From positions 3,015,501 to 3,079,500 of the forward strand of contig NC_019689.1 in assembly GCF_000317025.1 (NCBI RefSeq): a DNA stretch of 64,000 nt. The letters are read 5' to 3'. This DNA is from Pleurocapsa sp. PCC 7327. GTDB lineage: Bacteria; Cyanobacteriota; Cyanobacteriia; Cyanobacteriales; Microcystaceae. The number at the start of each line of letters is the position of its first letter. The stretch's first letter is position 1. Below are positions 9,641 to 18,793 of this stretch, piece after piece. The notes beneath the pieces are model-generated. The model saw only the letters and a list, made by a program, of their open reading frames with translations, searched no databases and had not been told where the DNA came from. The position numbers were made by a program, and so were the translations under genes.

Positions 9641-10564
9641 ATGAAAATAGCAATTACAGGAGCAACCGGATTTGTCGGCACTCGCTTAGTTGAAAAACTG
9701 AACGCAGAGGGCCATCAAATCTTAGTCTTTACTCGCAATCCAGAACGTGCTCGACGAGTTTTTCCCGCGTCAGCCTTCCCTAATGTAGAAATTGCCGCTT
9801 ATACTCCCATACAATCGGGAGATTGGCAACAAAAAGTAGTTGGCTGCGATGCCGTCGTCAATCTAGCAGGAGAACCGATTTCGGAACGTTGGTCTCCAGA
9901 ACACAAAAAAGCAATTCTCGAAAGCCGCCAACTGGGAACCCGAAAAATTGTCGAGGCAATCGCTCAAGCCGAGCCAAAACCGAAGGCACTGGTAAATGCT
10001 TCCGCCATTGGCTATTATGGCACGAGCGAAACCGCAACCTTTGATGAAAATAGCCCGCCGGGAAATGATTTTCTTGCTCAAGTCTGTCAAGCGTGGGAGG
10101 CAGAAGCTAGCAAGGTTATAGAAGCAGGCGTTCGCTTGGTTATTTTGCGGTTTGGTATCGTATTGGGCAATGGGGGAGCCTTAGCCAGAATGATTCCTCC
10201 CTTTAAACTGTTTGCGGGAGGACCTATCGGCAGTGGTCGTCAGTGGTTTTCTTGGATTCATCGCGACGATCTGGTTAATTTGATTATAGAAGCTCTCAAA
10301 CGCCCCGAAATAGAAGGGACATTTAATGCAACCGCCCCCAATCCCGTTCGCATGAGTCAGTTGAGTCAGACTTTAGGAGAAGTGATTCATCGTCCTTCTT
10401 GGTTGCCCGTGCCCGATTTTGCCCTAGAACTTTTACTCGGAGAAGGGTCAAAAGTCGTTTTAGAAGGTCAACAAGTTTTGCCCAAAGCAACTGAGGCAAT
10501 TGGTTTTCAGTACCGATATTCAACCCTAAAATCCGCTTTAGTAGATATTATTTCCCAGATGTAG
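9641..10564 (+). CDS. TIGR01777-family epimerase-like protein
   Basis: NAD(P)-binding extended short-chain dehydrogenase fold related to E. coli YfcH and the plant/cyanobacterial cell-division factor SulA/GC1. Seen: nucleotide motif ITGATGFVGTRL (residues 4-15), AVVNLAGEPI, ASAIGYYG, and a DUF1731 C-terminal segment around RMSQLSQTLGEVIHRPSWLPVP. The length of 307 residues is normal. Catalytic substrate unknown for the family. Confidence 0.88.
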   Translation: MKIAITGATGFVGTRLVEKLNAEGHQILVFTRNPERARRVFPASAFPNVEIAAYTPIQSGDWQQKVVGCDAVVNLAGEPISERWSPEHKKAILESRQLGTRKIVEAIAQAEPKPKALVNASAIGYYGTSETATFDENSPPGNDFLAQVCQAWEAEASKVIEAGVRLVILRFGIVLGNGGALARMIPPFKLFAGGPIGSGRQWFSWIHRDDLVNLIIEALKRPEIEGTFNATAPNPVRMSQLSQTLGEVIHRPSWLPVPDFALELLLGEGSKVVLEGQQVLPKATEAIGFQYRYSTLKSALVDIISQM

Positions 10565-10624
10565 AGTAGCGATCGCGACTTAAATCAACCAAAATAAAGC
10601 TAGAAAATCTTTAAATGTTTAAAG

Positions 10625-12382
10625 ATGAGCAATCTACAGAATTGGGCAAAAAGCGATCGCCTCTTGAAATTTAAATATGAATTTCCATTCGCTTTCGATG
10701 TATCTATTTATGGATTAATCTTCTCGCTCGTTTCTATTCTAGTTACGGGTTACAGAGTTCATACCGAAAACCAAGCCCTTCAGATTCCGCTAGTTCATTA
10801 CATTAACGATCCCTCTCTCTATCCAAACGATCCTTTTGGACAAACTTTACCTTATTACGCTTCGGCAGTTTGGTATCTCGTCGCGTTAGGCAATCGAATT
10901 TTTCCTTTAGAACCCTTACTTTTCAGTCTTTTTGTCTTAGAGAGATTGCTAGTCATATTTGCAGCAGGCTATACCGCTAAAACCTTTGCTCCTCACTCTA
11001 AATTAGCAATTATTGGGGCGATGGCATTGATAGCGTTAGGGCTGGAAGGACCGACTTTAGGGGGCAATGCGCTAGTCATTAATTACTTCGAGCAAACGGG
11101 TTTGTCGATTCCTTTTTTCTTATTAGCTTTTGCCGCTTTTTACCAACAAAATCCCTGGCTGGTCGCTTTATGGACGGCGCTTGGCTTTAATTGTAATAGT
11201 ATGTATGGAGCCTATGCTCTATCTTACTTGGGAGCTGCATTTTTATTAGATTTCAATTATTTACGTAATTGGAAAAAATGGCTGTTGGGATTTTTGCTCT
11301 TTCTTTTATTAGCTTCTCCGGGAATTCTTCTTACCCTCTCTGCCTTCGGTCGAGAAGCGGCAGATAAAGATTTATGGTATTTAGTTAGTAAAGTTCGTTT
11401 TCCCCATCATCTCTTTCCGTTGACTTGGAATAAGATTGAATTTGGGAAGTATGGCGCGATCGCAGCTTTAGTACTTGCCTTCCTTTATCAAAATTGCGAT
11501 CGCTTCAGACAATTATCGAAACTCTGTAACATTTGGACAGGCGTTAGCTTTTTGTGGCTGATTTATGCCTTTGTCGCCGCCTACGTCACTAAATCGCCTT
11601 CGATGCTCGTCATGCATCCTGGGAGGGCGATAACGTTGTGGTACGGAATCGCTGCCATTGCCTTGGTTAGCGCTTTTGCCGTCAAACTGGAAACCACAAA
11701 AGGAACGACGCGACGAGCCTTTTGGGTAATTATGCTGAGCGCAAGCTTTCTCATTTGGTATCCGATTGTCGGACCATTTATCTTAGCTTTAGCGCTAATC
11801 GCGATCGCGATTCATCCGGTCTGGTATTATATTCTCGGTCGAGGAAGTTCTAGCCGCATCGCCCTACTGCTATCCCTTTGGGTTGTCTTTGTCGGCATAA
11901 CGAGCTTACAGGAGAGATGGGGTAAGGGTCAAAGTTTAGCATCAGCAATTATCTACCGCCCTTCCGCAACTATTGAGGAAATTGCTAATTGGGCGCAAAA
12001 GAATACCTCTACTGATTCTGTATTCCTAGCGGAGTTTGGATTGGGTTGGCAGCAATTCCGAGGGCAGTCAAAACGTCCCGTTTATATGAATTGGAAAGAT
12101 GGTTCAGCAATACTTTGGGATAGAACCTTTGTTACGCCTTGGGTAGAACGCCTTAAGGCAGTGGGTTTTGATATTACCGAAAAGGGGCTAAATTTAAACA
12201 AGTCGATGAAAAAGCTCGATGACTTATACAAAAACCTCCGCGATGAAGATGTTGCCAAACTCAAATCTCGCTATAAGCTAGATTATTGGGTCATCTCCAA
12301 TGAAAAAGCTTCTCAATTCCCCACCGCGTTTGAAAATCAAGCCTTTAAGGTATTGAATTTAAACGAACGGCAAGCGGGGTAG
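10625..12382 (+). CDS. Uncharacterised polytopic membrane protein
   Basis: 585 residues with about ten to twelve hydrophobic segments between residues 28 and 445, then a soluble C-terminal domain (about 445-585). Charged and aromatic residues after the second helix (HYINDPSLYPNDPF) resemble the first extracytoplasmic loop of GT-C type glycosyltransferases, and the topology agrees. No catalytic motif could be confirmed. The neighbours give no functional hint. Confidence 0.7.
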   Translation: MSNLQNWAKSDRLLKFKYEFPFAFDVSIYGLIFSLVSILVTGYRVHTENQALQIPLVHYINDPSLYPNDPFGQTLPYYASAVWYLVALGNRIFPLEPLLFSLFVLERLLVIFAAGYTAKTFAPHSKLAIIGAMALIALGLEGPTLGGNALVINYFEQTGLSIPFFLLAFAAFYQQNPWLVALWTALGFNCNSMYGAYALSYLGAAFLLDFNYLRNWKKWLLGFLLFLLLASPGILLTLSAFGREAADKDLWYLVSKVRFPHHLFPLTWNKIEFGKYGAIAALVLAFLYQNCDRFRQLSKLCNIWTGVSFLWLIYAFVAAYVTKSPSMLVMHPGRAITLWYGIAAIALVSAFAVKLETTKGTTRRAFWVIMLSASFLIWYPIVGPFILALALIAIAIHPVWYYILGRGSSSRIALLLSLWVVFVGITSLQERWGKGQSLASAIIYRPSATIEEIANWAQKNTSTDSVFLAEFGLGWQQFRGQSKRPVYMNWKDGSAILWDRTFVTPWVERLKAVGFDITEKGLNLNKSMKKLDDLYKNLRDEDVAKLKSRYKLDYWVISNEKASQFPTAFENQAFKVLNLNERQAG

Positions 12383-12391
12383 GGAAATCGC

Positions 12392-12760
12392 TTAGCGTTG
12401 CCAAACGACCAGAATAACGCCGCAGGTAATAAATCCCAACCCAACTATACGACTAATCGGAATGGCTTCTTTGTATATAAAGTAGCCGAGTACGACTGAG
12501 AAAACGTAAATTAGAGCGACTGAGGGTCCGGCAACGCTGAGATTGACGCGAGTAAGCAAGAGAATGTACGCGATCGCGCCCAATCCGTAGCAGAATAAAC
12601 CAACAATTAACTCTGGCGTAAATACAATGCTGAGAATATGACTAACGGCATTGCCAGCATTCACTTTTCCTAACTTTAACGCCCCTGCTTTTAAGAAAAA
12701 TTGTCCGGCGACGCTAGTCAGAATAGAAACAAGTAAAAGACCAAATTCTTTTAGGGTCAC
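12392..12760 (-). CDS. Small EamA/DMT-type transporter
   Basis: 122 residues with four predicted helices, the size of a half transporter (SMR/ArnE-like). The typical VAGQFFLKAGALKLG and VLGYFIYKEAIPISRIVGLGFITCGVIL are visible. Such proteins act as dimers in drug, lipid-linked sugar or metabolite efflux; the substrate cannot be read from the sequence. It converges with the upstream membrane protein gene with only 9 bp between them. Confidence 0.8.
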   Translation of the reverse strand: MTLKEFGLLLVSILTSVAGQFFLKAGALKLGKVNAGNAVSHILSIVFTPELIVGLFCYGLGAIAYILLLTRVNLSVAGPSVALIYVFSVVLGYFIYKEAIPISRIVGLGFITCGVILVVWQR

Positions 12761-12931
12761 TATGCAAAGTCCTCATAGGGGTGCCTCGGATTACTAATTT
12801 ACAGCAACTTTTGAATTAACAGTAAAAATTTTAGCGATCGCGATTCGTCTAACTCAGATCTTGTCTCTATCATGTTGGGCAGCAGCGAAGGATGACATGC
12901 TGGTGCAAAATATAAATCTAATGCTGTTTCT

Positions 12932-13408
12932 ATGAGACGAGAAGCAATATTCGATCCAACAGGCGTTTATCGCTATCTACTCTGGCGAGAGTGGGACGAG
13001 AATGCACCTCAAATTGGGTTTATTATGCTCAATCCCAGTACGGCAGATGCCAAAAGAGACGATCCTACCATTCGTAAGTGTATTTATTTGGCTAGCTCTT
13101 GGGGCTACGGTTCTCTAGCCGTTGCCAATCTTTTCGCCTATCGAACTGCAAAACCCAAACTATTGCGTCAAGTTGTCGATCCCATCGGTTGGGAAAATGA
13201 CAATTATCTTCTCAAACTCAGTCATCAAACTCAAAAGATTATTTTTGCCTGGGGAAATCATGGGAGTTGGTTGAACCGCAGTCAAGCTGTAATAAGTTTG
13301 TTTGGCGATCGTGATAAGATTTATTGTCTAGGAAAAAATTGCACGGGAGAACCTTCTCACCCTTTATATCTCAAGAAAGAAACGCTGCCGATTCTCTATC
13401 AGTTATAA
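12932..13408 (+). CDS. DUF1643 domain protein
   Basis: 158 residues covering one complete DUF1643 domain: RYLLWREWDE, GFIMLNPSTADAKRDDPTIRKC, VANLFAYRTAKPK and IIFAWGNHG. The family is widespread, often near mobile or stress genes, and has no established biochemical activity. The context adds nothing, apart from the gene remnants that begin just downstream. Confidence 0.85.
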   Translation: MRREAIFDPTGVYRYLLWREWDENAPQIGFIMLNPSTADAKRDDPTIRKCIYLASSWGYGSLAVANLFAYRTAKPKLLRQVVDPIGWENDNYLLKLSHQTQKIIFAWGNHGSWLNRSQAVISLFGDRDKIYCLGKNCTGEPSHPLYLKKETLPILYQL

Positions 13409-13463
13409 GCGATTTTTGAGTGCCGCATGCACAACACTTTTACAATCAATCAAAATCTGTTTG

Positions 13464-13661
13464 CTAATGGGGATTGCGATAATGCTCGAACAGACGAGCA
13501 ATTTGAGTGGGAACGACGCGAGTTAGGGATAGTTGTGGAATTTCTTGTTCTCCAAAAAATGTCGCTTCTTCTGTTTCACAATTGTCTGTAGGCATTCCAC
13601 CGATTAACTCGCATTGCAACAAAAGTTTATAAATGTGGTGTCGATGAGGTGGATGTTTGAA
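13464..13661 (-). pseudogene. 3' remnant of a NUDIX hydrolase gene
   Basis: A 65-codon open segment without start codon, beginning right after an in-frame TAA. It encodes HPPHRHHIYKLLLQCELIGG, a CETEEATFFGEQEIP stretch and LSLTRVVPTQIARLFEH, the C-terminal part of cyanobacterial NUDIX hydrolases (ADP-ribose pyrophosphatase-like). The NUDIX box itself is missing. It abuts the tail of the dead alpha/beta hydrolase on the same strand, so a deletion has probably joined two genes. Confidence 0.75.
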
Positions 13662-13679
13662 TTACCGGTAACGAATGAG

Positions 13680-14467
13680 ATCGATTTATCAAGTCTGCCG
13701 TACAATAACAAGGCAGGACATCGAACTTGCTTGGCCTAAGTTACTGGATTATGCGTAAAACCATTGAATCTATGCTAAATACTTCCCCAGAAGACAAGCA
13801 TTTCAGCCATCGGAAATGTTGGAATCCTGATTGCTCTTAATCGACTTCTAACCGCATCTAACAGTCTTGCAAAGGAAAGTTCAAGAATCACAGCATCAGG
13901 ATTAACTTTTTCGTGGGCGACTGCTTTTAGAATCGCTGCACTTCCCATTGGTACACCGTAGAGAACAAATGGACGCTGAAGATTTGAACGTTGAGCGTAA
14001 CTCAATGCCAGAGCAACATCTTTAGCTTCCCGTACACCTAGAGTTGTCGTATTACCGCTAGAACCTCCTACACCTCGGAAATCAATAAGCAAAGTGTCGT
14101 AGCCCAGACGATGAAACACCTCAGCTGGGGCTAGAAGTTGTTTAGCCTTACTACCTCCATTACCAGGAAATAGCAGGGCAGTACCAGTAGATACAGGACG
14201 TTGAGCAGGAATGAACCAGGTCTCTAACCACTCCGATCGATTAATGGGGATACGTTGTGTGACATATTCAAATCCAACATCACTGGGGAGTTTAGAGCTA
14301 GTAGGTCTAGGAAGTCCCAACCCAAAATGACCGGGAGAACTGAAGTGTGTTAGGGCATAGGCACCAACGTAAGACAAAGCATTAAGAGACAAGAAGACAA
14401 CCAGTACAACTTGGAAAAACCGCTTTCTGCTTTTTCTTCCCAGCCTAAAGAACTTCAGTAGCTGCAT
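13680..14467 (-). pseudogene. Alpha/beta hydrolase pseudogene
   Basis: N-terminal membrane segment (about residues 15-40), oxyanion region LLFPGNGGSKAKQL and LLIDFRGVGGSSG are intact. The nucleophile elbow reads YGVPMGSAA where family members have GVSMGSAA, so the catalytic Ser is Pro. The frame stops at TAG (13775), yet recognisable family sequence continues in the same frame: HRFNGFTHNPV, a second TAG, then AKQVRCPALLLYGRLDK. It then breaks off near 13680 against the NUDIX remnant. One active-site loss plus two stops and a truncation make this non-functional. Confidence 0.8.
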
Positions 14468-14605
14468 TTACACTACCCCTACTGCCTTACTCAAATCAAT
14501 AGTATGAGCTTAAACACAACTGACCATGAAACACCCTAGCAATAACGCTTAACTACCAATCCTCACAGGCAATTTTGTGGTTGCTGTCCCTACCGAGAAC
14601 TTGCG

Positions 14606-14694
14606 GCATAACGGACTCAAATCAGCGGCGGCAGACCACCTCGAACTCAGCACCAGCGACTTTCGCCCGTCCGCCTGCATTTGAATTGTTAGTC
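14606..14694 (-). other. attC-like site A (end of array, after GNAT gene 1)
   Basis: An 89-bp imperfect palindrome on the minus strand from GACTAAC to GTTATGC. Its arms share AACAATTCAAAT / AACGGACTCAAATC and GGCGG blocks. The terminal core GTTATGC equals the core at the attI side, as expected when cassettes insert within the original attI core. Its inverse core matches the start core of cassette 6 with two mismatches. Confidence 0.7.
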
Positions 14695-14730
14695 GGCTCT
14701 CTACCCACATACCATTTCTAGATTTCTAGA

Positions 14731-15189
14731 TCACAATTCACGTCGCATACACAGTTCGCCGTTCTCTTCTTCTGTTCCGGTATAGACAAAGCCCATCTTC
14801 TCGTAAAACGGACTGGGACCACCTTTAGCTGGCACACAACTTGTTTCAACCGCATCCGCTCCAGGGCGCGTCTTGACGTGCGCGAAGAACAACTCCAGCG
14901 CCTTTCGTCCGTACCCACGCCCCTGGTATTGCTCAGCGATCATAAAGCGCCACAGAAAGTACTCTTGCTGAGCTACATTGTCTTCCAACATTAAAAAACC
15001 AACTGGCACATCGCCAGCGTAGATCGCACGGAACCAAGCAACCTCTGGATTAAAATGCGCTTCTGCGATAGACGCGGCGTTCGATGCCACGAACTGCTCT
15101 TGGTGTGGGGCTACTTTTAATCGGACAATATCACGCCAGTTTTCTTTAGTGATCTCGCGCAGCGTTATTTCGAGGTCGAATTCGGACAT
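14731..15189 (-). CDS. GNAT acetyltransferase (cassette 6)
   Basis: 152-residue N-acetyltransferase: EITLREITKENW at the start, acetyl-CoA loop MIAEQYQGRGYGRKALELF near residue 85-105, and PFYEKMGFVYTG near the end. This resembles diamine/spermidine acetyltransferases of the PaiA/BltD group; the substrate is uncertain. Lies between attC sites B and A of the integron array. Acetyltransferases are common cassette cargo. Confidence 0.85.
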   Translation of the reverse strand: MSEFDLEITLREITKENWRDIVRLKVAPHQEQFVASNAASIAEAHFNPEVAWFRAIYAGDVPVGFLMLEDNVAQQEYFLWRFMIAEQYQGRGYGRKALELFFAHVKTRPGADAVETSCVPAKGGPSPFYEKMGFVYTGTEEENGELCMRREL

Positions 15190-15268
15190 ACAAAATGTTC
15201 TCGCTGAACAATGCTCTTAGGAATAGAATAATTTCTCACTCAGTGATACAGACAATACCACAACTGCC

Positions 15269-15355
15269 GCCCAACGATTAAGTTGAACGGTTGCTAGCAA
15301 ACTTTGCCACAACACCAACCAACTGTATTAGTCCGCTCCAAACGGGATGTTATGC
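15269..15355 (-). other. attC-like site B (after GNAT gene 2)
   Basis: 87 bp, minus strand GCATAAC to GTTGGGC. The stop codon TAA of the preceding acetyltransferase lies inside GCATAAC, a hallmark of cassette genes. Arms pair imperfectly (CGTTTGGAGCGG with AAGTTGAACGG). Confidence 0.78.
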
Positions 15356-15823
15356 CGCACTATACAGCAACTTCTCCATTATATAATTGATGAATATTTC
15401 GCCCCGACAAGTTACCTCCTGCTCTTTAATGATTGAAAACCCCATACGTTGAAAAAATGGTTTTGCCGTGATGCTTGCTTCAGTCATTAGATAGACTACT
15501 CCCAAGTCTAAAGCCTTTGCTTCAATCGCTTGATAGATTTGACTACCCACTCCACAACGTTGATAGTTTTTGTGGCAGTAAAAACAGTCAATATGACCAT
15601 TAGGCTCTAGCTCTCCGAATCCAGTAATCACACCTTCATCATCAGCAACATAGGTGAATCGATTTGAGCAGATCTTTTCCCAATCTCTGAAATGAATATT
15701 TTCAGGTGCCCATGCCTCAACTTGACTGCTTGAGTAATCGCGGCTGTTTATTTCGCGTACTGTTTCATGAAACAACCGTGCTACTTTTTCTGCATCTTGC
15801 TTTTCAAATAACCTTATTTTCAT
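15350..15823 (-). CDS. GNAT acetyltransferase (cassette 5)
   Basis: 157-residue GNAT protein: MKIRLFEKQDAEKVARLF, acetyl-CoA loop CHKNYQRCGVGSQIYQAIE (about 82-100) and AKPFFQRMGFSI. Such small stand-alone GNATs acetylate unknown small molecules or proteins. The ATG starts 2 bases after a core-like GTTATCC and the stop lies inside the inverse core of attC B, so the gene fills its cassette completely. Confidence 0.85.
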   Translation of the reverse strand: MKIRLFEKQDAEKVARLFHETVREINSRDYSSSQVEAWAPENIHFRDWEKICSNRFTYVADDEGVITGFGELEPNGHIDCFYCHKNYQRCGVGSQIYQAIEAKALDLGVVYLMTEASITAKPFFQRMGFSIIKEQEVTCRGEIFINYIMEKLLYSAA

Positions 15824-15824
15824 A

Positions 15825-15935
15825 GGATAACCTCATCGACAATCTAGAAACTGCCTCTTTTCCATTAACTTTACGCTAATTCAAGTTTCAACGCTGACAG
15901 ATAACTTCTAACTACTGCCACCACCATTGTTAGAC
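15825..15935 (-). other. attC-like site C (after methyltransferase), degenerate
   Basis: Minus strand from GTCTAAC to GTTATCC, 111 bp. The inverse core exactly complements the start core (GTTAGAC) of the methyltransferase cassette. The interior pairs poorly, so this is the least certain site of the series. Confidence 0.5.
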
Positions 15936-15944
15936 AGCTTTTTT

Positions 15945-16697
15945 CTAGGCTGCTTGCAGAACATAGAATGTATAACCATAGAAGTCGCTGAATTTTTCAA
16001 ACAGTCTCATCTCTTCTTCAATTTCACGAATAACGGATTGAGTACTGGGGGTGATTTTAATCTGCTGCATCCGCTCACGGAGCGGTTCATAATAATTGAC
16101 CCACCAAGCCTGAATTGGCAGCCGATGCGTAGAAAGTATGCTAAAGCTAGACCTATTAGCTCGATCAATATTCTCAGCCTCGGTACCCATCATCGGATAG
16201 GCATTTCGCCAAAACGCAATCGCAGGCTCTGCCACATTATCAGCAAACCAACTCATCTCTGATATGACGGCAATACCACTGTCTGAAAGAAGCGGTCGCC
16301 AGATTTTAAGAGCCTGCTCAAACCCAAGATTATAAGCAGCCCCCTCAGACCAAAGCAGATCAACCGAACCCACTGACCAATCGAGCTTAGCCATGTCACC
16401 CTGAATTGGAATGATTAAATGCTCAAGACTAAGCTGTTTGGCGCGAGCTTTGAGTTCGTTGATAAAAACCAACGAGGCATCTACAGCCACAACGGTGCTT
16501 TGGTAGTGTTGTGCAAGCAGCAATGCGCTGGCACCGCTTCCACATCCTAAATCGGCAATTCGCGGCTTGAGCGGCAAAGTCGAAAGATTGCTCAAAATAT
16601 TGCACGAGAAGTCGGAGTCACCTGGCCCTTTCCGGTCAAGTCCACGGTGTAAATTAGTTAAAGGGGCAATGTCCTCAATTTGATTTTCTGTACTCAT
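15945..16697 (-). CDS. Class I SAM-dependent methyltransferase (cassette 4)
   Basis: About 250 residues with motif I IADLGCGSGASALLLAQ (near residue 45), acidic VVAVDAS, post-motif IQGDMAKLDWS and a LLWSEGAAYNLGF segment. The fold suggests a small-molecule methyltransferase; the substrate is unknown. The start is taken at MSTENQIED; a longer frame exists up to 16724 but would crowd attC D. The gene sits between sites D and C. Confidence 0.83.
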   Translation of the reverse strand: MSTENQIEDIAPLTNLHRGLDRKGPGDSDFSCNILSNLSTLPLKPRIADLGCGSGASALLLAQHYQSTVVAVDASLVFINELKARAKQLSLEHLIIPIQGDMAKLDWSVGSVDLLWSEGAAYNLGFEQALKIWRPLLSDSGIAVISEMSWFADNVAEPAIAFWRNAYPMMGTEAENIDRANRSSFSILSTHRLPIQAWWVNYYEPLRERMQQIKITPSTQSVIREIEEEMRLFEKFSDFYGYTFYVLQAA

Positions 16698-16736
16698 CTG
16701 GATTTTTGCTAGCTCTAATACCAATAAGCTTTTGCC

Positions 16737-16822
16737 GTCTAACGGCAGAGGTGAGCGGCAGCAGATTACCTAAAACTCAGCATTGAGATCTCTAAGCTGT
16801 CCGCTCCACAGCAGTGTTGGGC
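16737..16822 (-). other. attC-like site D (end of the three-gene cassette)
   Basis: 86 bp with consensus-perfect ends on both strands: GTCTAAC (16737-16743) and GTTGGGC (16816-16822). The arms pair well (GGCAGAGGTGAGCGGCAGC against ACTGCTGTGGAGCGGACAGC, with extrahelical bases). On the minus strand its inverse core GCCCAAC complements the core at the end of site F. Confidence 0.82.
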
Positions 16823-16932
16823 TGCTGGCAAGAGCTAAAACTACTCATGCACTTGCACGGTGTGAATTGATAAATCATAATCGAAATGACTACAGTATTT
16901 CAGCAGCTTTTAGACATAGACAAGCTAGTTGT

Positions 16933-17859
16933 ATGAAACAAGCTCTCCCTGAAACCAAAAAACAACCCGTATGTAATGCGGTGGCGATTGACTTCACTAG
17001 AGACAGTGAGGTTTTGCAGGTTTTCCCCTCTGGTTCGCTCCTTTCAAGCAAACTGGGCCAGTGGAACGGAATCCATTTGAGCTACTATCAACATCCTCCC
17101 CATGAAATTCCTGAAACCATCTCTAATCAGCACTTAATTCTAGTTCACCTAGAGATTCCGACTCAGGCTGAACAAAAACTCGATGCAAAATTTCAAGAAA
17201 ACCAGTTTCAGGTTGGCGATATTCTGATTGTTCCAGCCTATACGCCTCACTACGCTCGTTGGGACACAGAGCATCGCTACCTGATTCTTAGTCTTGATCC
17301 AACCGCATTTCTCAGCGTGGTACAATCAACGGAAAGCTGGGACAGGGCTGAATTGGTGCCTCATTTTGCTACGGCTGATCCGTTAGTTCATCGAATAGGA
17401 TTGGCTCTGAAAGCTGAACTTGAGTCGAACAACTTGGGCGGGCGACTTTATGCAGATTCGCTCAGCACCACGCTATTTATCCATCTGCTGCGTCACTATG
17501 CTGCCCAAAAACCAATCCTCTCAGCCCAAGAAGGTGGGTTGCCAATCTATCGGTTACGGCAGGTGATCGAATATATTGATGCTTATCTCGATCGCGACTT
17601 AACCCTAGCTGAACTTGCGGCTGTCGCCCACATGAGCCCGAATTACTTCACACAGCTTTTCAAGCAATCAACTGGATTCACACCCCATCAGTATGTGATT
17701 CGGCATCGAGTTGAGCGGGCAAAGCAATTGTTAATTGAGGGTGAGTTGGCGATCGCGGACATTGCGCTTCAGGTCGGGTTTGCCCATCAAAGTCATTTCA
17801 ATCGCCACTTCAAACGATGGATGGGAGTCACGCCCAAAGTCTTTCTTAACAACCAGTGA
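16933..17859 (+). CDS. AraC-family transcriptional regulator
   Basis: 308 residues: a cupin-like N-terminal sensing half (around IPTQAEQKLD, VGDILIVPAYTPHYARW) and a C-terminal double HTH (about 210-305) with LTLAELAAVAHMSPNYFTQL and IADIALQVGFAHQSHFNRHF. The start is placed at the ATG that follows attC D; the frame is open upstream into the palindrome but that part is not gene-like. Probably controls the downstream azoreductase and MATE genes on the same strand, an efflux/detoxification unit. Points against the direction of the cassette array. Confidence 0.88.
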   Translation: MKQALPETKKQPVCNAVAIDFTRDSEVLQVFPSGSLLSSKLGQWNGIHLSYYQHPPHEIPETISNQHLILVHLEIPTQAEQKLDAKFQENQFQVGDILIVPAYTPHYARWDTEHRYLILSLDPTAFLSVVQSTESWDRAELVPHFATADPLVHRIGLALKAELESNNLGGRLYADSLSTTLFIHLLRHYAAQKPILSAQEGGLPIYRLRQVIEYIDAYLDRDLTLAELAAVAHMSPNYFTQLFKQSTGFTPHQYVIRHRVERAKQLLIEGELAIADIALQVGFAHQSHFNRHFKRWMGVTPKVFLNNQ

Positions 17860-18157
17860 GAATGTGCCAAGAATCGGGAGATCCGGCAAGAAATCAACGG
17901 TTCATCATCTTCATACTGTAGATGTTCACTGAGTTGTGGCTTTTGAGCAGGATGAATCACGCCTGATTTGGCAATGGATTATTTTTGGTCGGCAGCCTGA
18001 TTTTTACGTTTGCTGCCAGCCTTGAAGCGGCTGAGACCTGATCCGTTCGCTCGATTATTCGTTTGTGTGCCTGCTTGTCTTTTACGATAGGCTGCTTTCT
18101 CCTGATGCCAGAGCCACAGCAGGAATAGCTAACGCCTCTGAAACGAACACTTTAATC

Positions 18158-18766
18158 ATGTCCTGTATTCTGCATCTTGACTCCAGCTCTCGAGGAAGTC
18201 GCTCTATTTCGCGTGCATTGACGAAGGAATTCGTTGCCCGTTGGCTTCAAATTCACCCAGGCGATCGCGTCACCTACCGCGATGTTGGTCAATATCCAGT
18301 TCCACCTGTTGATGAGGCGTGGATTGCTGCATCGTTCAGCAAGTCTGAGGATTTAGCACCTGAACTTGCTAGTGCTTTGAGCGTCTCTGATGAGTTAATT
18401 GATGAGTTACTGATTGCCGATCGCTATGTCTTTGGAATTCCCATGTATAACTTCAGTATTTCAGCTAATTTCAAAGCCTACATTGATCAGATTGTGCGCG
18501 TAAATCGCACGTTTACTTCGGATTGGCAAGGATTAGTCAAAAATAAAAAAATGTTGATCATCACTACACGGGGTGGAAGTTACTCTGACGCATCCTCAAA
18601 TCAGCTTGACTTCCAAGAACCCTATCTGCGAACTGTTTTTGAGTTCATTGGGATTACAGATATCACCTTTATCCATGCCGAAAATTTAACGATGGGAGAT
18701 GAGTCCAGACAACAATCTCTCAGGGAGGCTCATATCGCGATTCAGAATCTTGTTGCCATTTGGTAG
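18158..18766 (+). CDS. azoR: FMN-dependent NADH:quinone oxidoreductase / azoreductase
   Basis: 202-residue flavodoxin-like enzyme: ILHLDSSSRGSRSISRALT for FMN phosphate binding, FGIPMYNFSISANFKAYIDQ, and a TTRGGSY segment. AzoR enzymes reduce azo dyes and quinones with NAD(P)H and protect against thiol/quinone stress. Start at MSCILHL; in-frame codons upstream to 18065 lack family similarity. Preceded by about 300 bp of non-coding DNA after the AraC gene and followed 27 bp later by the MATE gene. Confidence 0.88.
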   Translation: MSCILHLDSSSRGSRSISRALTKEFVARWLQIHPGDRVTYRDVGQYPVPPVDEAWIAASFSKSEDLAPELASALSVSDELIDELLIADRYVFGIPMYNFSISANFKAYIDQIVRVNRTFTSDWQGLVKNKKMLIITTRGGSYSDASSNQLDFQEPYLRTVFEFIGITDITFIHAENLTMGDESRQQSLREAHIAIQNLVAIW

Positions 18767-18793
18767 TCATTCAACCACAAGTAGAGGTTATTG

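Noticed and set aside
15825-15935. Treating site C as a fully reliable attC
   Set aside because: Only its inverse core fits exactly; interior pairing is weak, so it is kept at low confidence.
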